Origin: Epilithonimonas lactis
Lineage (GTDB): Bacteria; Bacteroidota; Bacteroidia; Flavobacteriales; Weeksellaceae
DNA: 64,000 nt
Reading direction: 5' to 3'
NCBI RefSeq assembly: GCF_900110605.1
Contig: NZ_FOFI01000004.1
Location: 248,001 to 312,000 of the forward strand
Numbering within the stretch: position 1 is the first letter of the stretch; every line of letters begins with the position of its first letter. Below are positions 60,771 to 64,000 of the stretch, in pieces. Below the pieces are notes generated by a model that was given only the letters and a program-made list of their open reading frames with translations, ran no database searches and was not told the DNA's origin. The position numbers and the translations under genes are program-made.

Positions 60771-61712
60771 TTAATTGGAATTATCAGTGTTGATAATGTT
60801 TTGCAGAGATTGTTTAATTTCTGTCAATGTATGACAATTATCATAAAAATTATCCGATTTCAGTTCCCAAATGTTATTTTTAAACGTCAATTTAAATTTA
60901 CTCAAATCCGAAGCGAAGTTTTTTTGAAGGAAAGAAAACATCATTTCTTTTTCCAACTTCGGCGCATCGATTTCGGGCGGATGGAAGTTTTTGTTGAAAT
61001 CCAAAATCTTTGGTGTAATCAATTCTGGATTGTTGAGAATGATTTCTTCGGAAATTCCGTAGATGAGTTTTTTGTCTTTCAACCACCAGATTTTGTCGGA
61101 AAATTCCTTTGCCAATCGCCAATCGTGGGAAGAGAAGAGAATCAGTTTATTTTCATTTTTCGCAAGATTTCGAATTAAGGAGAGAATCATTAATTTGTTT
61201 TCTTCATCCAAATGCGTTGTTGGTTCATCCAAAATAATGAAAGGTGAATTCTGTGCTAAAGCTCTTCCAATAAAGACTTTTTGGAGATTTCCATCAGAAA
61301 GTTCGGTGAGTTTTTTATTTCGAAACTGGGTTAAGTTTAATTTGTCAATAATGTCATCGATTTCAGTTTTATCCTTTTCATTCAATTTAAAATAATAAGG
61401 ATAATGAATGTATTTCCCCAATGAAATCAAATCGGTAACTGTATAATTATCAGGAATTTCCGCTTTCGAAAAAACGATGGCAATTTGAGAGGCTATTTCG
61501 TTTGAATTCAATTTCTGAATTGATGTTCCGTTGATGGAAATTTTGCCACTCAAAAGTTCGTTCTGACCAAGAATGGATTTGATTAAAGTCGTTTTCCCAA
61601 TGCCGTTATTTCCCATCAAAAGGCAAACTTCGCCTAATTCTAAAGAAGTGTTGATGTCAGAGATTAATGGTTCTGAATAACCGATTGATGCGTGTTTGAT
61701 ATCTAAAAACAT
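60771..61712 (-). CDS. Iron-type (FecE/BtuD-like) ABC transporter ATP-binding protein
   Basis: The start at 61712 (MFLDIKHASIGY) is taken because the ABC fold begins there. The 313-residue protein has Walker A GNNGIGKTT (34-42), Walker B FIILDEPTTHLD and His in SSHDWRLA. The signature is LSDGNLQKVFIGRAL instead of LSGGQ. About 75 extra C-terminal residues form an unknown domain. It is the ATPase for the permease encoded on the other side of the GxxExxY cassette. Confidence 0.9.
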   Translation of the reverse strand: MFLDIKHASIGYSEPLISDINTSLELGEVCLLMGNNGIGKTTLIKSILGQNELLSGKISINGTSIQKLNSNEIASQIAIVFSKAEIPDNYTVTDLISLGKYIHYPYYFKLNEKDKTEIDDIIDKLNLTQFRNKKLTELSDGNLQKVFIGRALAQNSPFIILDEPTTHLDEENKLMILSLIRNLAKNENKLILFSSHDWRLAKEFSDKIWWLKDKKLIYGISEEIILNNPELITPKILDFNKNFHPPEIDAPKLEKEMMFSFLQKNFASDLSKFKLTFKNNIWELKSDNFYDNCHTLTEIKQSLQNIINTDNSN

Positions 61713-61724
61713 ATATTGTTGATT

Positions 61725-62423
61725 ACACAAAGGCACAAAGTTTTTTTCTTATTAAGTATGTTTTAAGGCACGAGGTTTAACTTCGTTAAATGGGAAATTA
61801 TTCCTTATGGTCTAATTTTTAATGAAATGTTTTTTTGCACTTTTGGGTTATATTTAATTTAAAAATAACCATTTATTATTCTTGAAACGCCTGCTCTAAA
61901 TGTTTCTTCGTTAAAGTTGATTAGCAATCCCAATTTACAGTTTGTCATTTTCAGATAAGTTAAAAGCTGTGCTTTGTGAGATGGATTTATAAACTCAACA
62001 GCTTTTATCTCCAAGATTAATTTAGATTCAACCAAAATATCAATCCGAAAAGCGTTGCTAATTTTTAATTCCTCATAAACAATTGGTAGAACGATTTGTT
62101 TTTCAACTTTCAAACCTTGTTTTTGTAGTTCATAAAATAAACATTCTTCATAAACAGTTTCAAATAAACCAGGACCTAGTTTCTTATGGATTTTCAGTCC
62201 AGCATCAAACACGATTTTTGATAATTCATTTTCAGTCATTTGTTTTTTTATCTAATGTAAAATAAAATTTTTGATTGAAAAAAATGAAAATTTATAAAAC
62301 ATCAAGACACAACTATCATATTGCTTTAGTACAAAAGAAAATCGAATATTTTCAAATTTAACGAAGTTAAACCTTGTGTCTTAAAACACATTATTGTATA
62401 AAAAAACCTTGTGTCCTCGTGTC
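61725..62423. mobile_element. GxxExxY cassette bounded by long inverted repeats
   Basis: Outer arms ACACAAAGGCACAAAG (61725-) and its imperfect inverse CCTTGTGTCCTCGTGTC (to 62423), inner arms AGGTTTAACTTCGTTAAAT (61773-61791) and the perfect inverse at 62356-62374. It encloses one GxxExxY gene and separates an ATPase gene from its permease gene. A gene-free version is at 11003-11137. No transposase is present, so movement is inferred. Confidence 0.6.
61859..62239 (-). CDS. GxxExxY protein (PD-(D/E)xK-like)
   Basis: A 126-residue protein named for GLFETVYE (G-x-x-E-x-x-Y). The PD-(D/E)xK core is suggested by RIDILVESKLILEIKAVE, with the E-x-K, and LTYLKMTNCKLGLLINFN. The family is abundant in Bacteroidetes and often sits in repeats between unrelated genes, as here. 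Biochemical role unknown; a nuclease is possible. Confidence 0.92.
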   Translation of the reverse strand: MTENELSKIVFDAGLKIHKKLGPGLFETVYEECLFYELQKQGLKVEKQIVLPIVYEELKISNAFRIDILVESKLILEIKAVEFINPSHKAQLLTYLKMTNCKLGLLINFNEETFRAGVSRIINGYF

Positions 62424-63390
62424 AGACTTTTCTAATCAACATCAACAAAATCACAGGAATCCCAAAAAACGTCGTAATAATATTAATCGGAAATTGACTG
62501 AGTTCTGAAATGATTGAAAAAACTTGCATCACAAAAACTCCCAACACAACATTCAAAATCAATTGGTGCCAAAGCTGAGCGGGATTCCAAAGCATTCTGC
62601 AAAAATGCGGAACCACAACGCCAATAAATAAAATCGGACCCAAAAAAGCGGTCACAGAAGCTGATAGAATGGATGAAGCGACAATGATACTGATTTTCAA
62701 CTTCGATTGACTCACGCCAAAACTTTGCGCATAAGCAACTCCAAGAGAATTTCCAATCAGCGGTTTTATGGATTTGAAAGTGAAAAATAATCCGATAATT
62801 ATTAAAATGGTTAAGATTGAAATCTGAGAAAAATTAGCCTGATTATTTGCTCCGAAAGTCCATAGAATATAGTTTTTCAGACTTTGACTTTCCACATAAA
62901 ACTGAAGGAATGAAACAACTGCTCCAGCCAAAGCCGAAATCAGAAATCCGAAAATAATGATGAAACTTTTGTCTCGAAAACGATTCGAAAATAACAGCAA
63001 AACCACCATCAAAACAAGACTTCCAAGAATTGATGACAAACTGATAAAACTATTCTGCAGGAAATCCGGAATCAAAACATCTTGCGAAAAGAAAATATAA
63101 AACGCCACAAACAAACTGGAAACCGACGTGATTCCCAAAACATCCGGACCAGCCAAAGGATTTTTGAAATATTCCTGCAAAAGAAAACCGCTCGTCGGAA
63201 TCGCAATTCCGGCCAAAATCATTGCTAAAGACCGATTGATTCTGAATCCTGCGATTTCAAATTGTTCCGCAGATTCATTATAAAAATCTGAAAATGAAAG
63301 TTTTGCATAACCAATATTCAAATTGATGATGAACGAAATAATGATTCCGATAATGATAAAAAAGCAAAGAACTCCGAACTTATTTTTCAC
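62422..63390 (-). CDS. Iron ABC transporter permease (FecCD family)
   Basis: A 322-residue multi-pass permease: FRINRSLAMILAGIAIPTSG, LQEYFKNPLAGPDVLGITSV, and a C-terminal FLGPILFIGVVVPHFCRMLW. It likely imports a ferric siderophore or cobalamin with the ATPase at 60771. It overlaps the gene upstream by four bases. The substrate cannot be told from sequence, and the binding protein is not in the window. Confidence 0.92.
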   Translation of the reverse strand: MKNKFGVLCFFIIIGIIISFIINLNIGYAKLSFSDFYNESAEQFEIAGFRINRSLAMILAGIAIPTSGFLLQEYFKNPLAGPDVLGITSVSSLFVAFYIFFSQDVLIPDFLQNSFISLSSILGSLVLMVVLLLFSNRFRDKSFIIIFGFLISALAGAVVSFLQFYVESQSLKNYILWTFGANNQANFSQISILTILIIIGLFFTFKSIKPLIGNSLGVAYAQSFGVSQSKLKISIIVASSILSASVTAFLGPILFIGVVVPHFCRMLWNPAQLWHQLILNVVLGVFVMQVFSIISELSQFPINIITTFFGIPVILLMLIRKV

Positions 63391-63770
63391 GAATTTATAT
63401 TAATCGTTCTCAAATTTTTGAATTCAAAAAATATAGAAATCAAGTAGAAACTTATGAATAATCCTAATGGAATGTAAAATGTTGGATGATTTAAAAAACT
63501 CATAGAAAATAAAAATAGCCGATTCATTATCGGATATAAAAGTAAAAGGAAGACAAGAACATCAATTATTATTTTGATATTAGTTGTTTTTCTATTCAAA
63601 TTATAAAATAAAATTATAATTCCAACAATACCAAAAATTGTGTATTTCAGAACACTAAAATCTAAAAATGACAAAAGTAAGATACATCCAAAAGGCATCG
63701 CAATCATACTTCCCATAATAAAAATAAAGAAGTATGATAATAATGAAGCTATTTTAAATTTTTGCACCAT
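63387..63770 (-). CDS. Hypothetical membrane protein upstream of the permease
   Basis: A 127-residue protein with four hydrophobic helices (about residues 9-36, 38-55, 66-90 and 95-115) and a short polar end. The last four bases overlap the permease gene, so they are translated together. Unrecognised; may assist the transporter. Confidence 0.55.
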   Translation of the reverse strand: MVQKFKIASLLSYFFIFIMGSMIAMPFGCILLLSFLDFSVLKYTIFGIVGIIILFYNLNRKTTNIKIIIDVLVFLLLLYPIMNRLFLFSMSFLNHPTFYIPLGLFISFYLISIFFEFKNLRTININS

Positions 63771-63783
63771 AAAATTGAAAATC

Positions 63784-64000
63784 TTATTGAAATAATTTTA
63801 TTTTCTGATTTAACGCTTCTTCCGTCATAGAACCCAAGGTTTCATCCACTTTATCGCCTTTTTTAATCAATGTAAATGGAATTGCACCACCGTCCCAAGT
63901 CTTGAAATTTTGTTTGAAAAACTCTGGTTTCAAAAGACTTCCGTCCAATAAAGTTACATTTTTTCTGATGTTAAATTCATCCGCAAAATCACTGACTTCG
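63784..64000 (-). CDS. Thioredoxin-like protein, C-terminal part
   Basis: An open frame entering from the window edge and ending at TAA 63784-63786 gives the last 71 residues. GGAIPFTLIKKGDKVDETLG, containing the cis-Pro strand of thioredoxin folds, suggests a TlpA/thiol-disulfide-type protein. The active-site CxxC would lie beyond the window. It is 14 bases upstream of the small membrane protein. Confidence 0.55.
   Translation of the reverse strand, partial: EVSDFADEFNIRKNVTLLDGSLLKPEFFKQNFKTWDGGAIPFTLIKKGDKVDETLGSMTEEALNQKIKLFQ

Overview
The window is a low-GC chromosomal segment of a Flavobacteriia member, most likely the Chryseobacterium/Epilithonimonas group (Weeksellaceae). Support comes from T9SS type A sorting domains on several secreted proteins, Bacteroidetes-type promoters (TAnnTTTG -7 elements with TTG at -33), weak or absent Shine-Dalgarno sequences, many small palindromic repeats in the intergenic gaps, and the family content (HmuY, SusC-like TonB receptors, GxxExxY, four-helix-bundle S23-type proteins). 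No tRNA, rRNA, CRISPR array or prophage was seen.

Layout. 1-10.1 kb is a one-directional (minus) array of poorly conserved small membrane proteins, lipoproteins and cytoplasmic proteins with several gene remnants; it looks like an accessory or immunity-type region. 10.3-15.2 kb holds housekeeping genes (DUF2461, a T9SS protein, a Nei/Fpg-type glycosylase, dGTPase, lipB). 15.3-26.4 kb is a heme acquisition locus: a T9SS-exported HmuY-like protein, a T9SS adhesin-like protein, a TonB receptor, lipoprotein HmuY, HmuT, HmuU, HmuV, a methyltransferase, HmuS and a ChaN-like protein; two of its intergenic regions carry the same duplicated promoter/operator module. 27.5-35.5 kb is a metal-efflux locus: OmpR-type response regulator, histidine kinase and a CzcCBA-type RND pump, with three 11-bp-spaced TTAAGT repeats upstream of the pump genes. 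35.5-38.2 kb has a repeat-rich gap, a secreted peptide-deformylase-like protein with an altered metal-binding motif, a DsbA-family protein and a small holin-family membrane protein.

38.3-47.7 kb is a full tryptophan operon on the minus strand: trpE-trpG-(PLP decarboxylase)-trpD-trpC-trpF-(OsmC)-trpB-trpA-(secreted protein). Upstream of trpE is what reads as a complete ribosome-mediated attenuator: a consensus promoter, a 25-residue leader peptide with three consecutive Trp codons, an intrinsic terminator, and a segment that could form the competing antiterminator. 47.7-53.1 kb mixes a T9SS protein, a thioesterase, an ArsC/Spx-family protein, a DUF763 protein and an AT-rich gene that joins a nucleoside-deoxyribosyltransferase/TIR-like domain to a beta-rich C-terminal domain. 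53.2-60.7 kb is a fatty-acid oxidation cluster (marR-fadB-fadA-fadE) interrupted by a four-helix-bundle gene and a DUF1016 nuclease gene. 60.8-64 kb is an iron-type ABC importer split by a GxxExxY gene inside long inverted repeats.

The most interesting signals are the trp attenuator, a dispersed palindromic repeat whose copies show compensatory changes in their stems, the duplicated iron-type operator module, the GxxExxY cassette with an apparent empty counterpart at 11.0 kb, and the TIR/deoxyribosyltransferase-like fusion gene.
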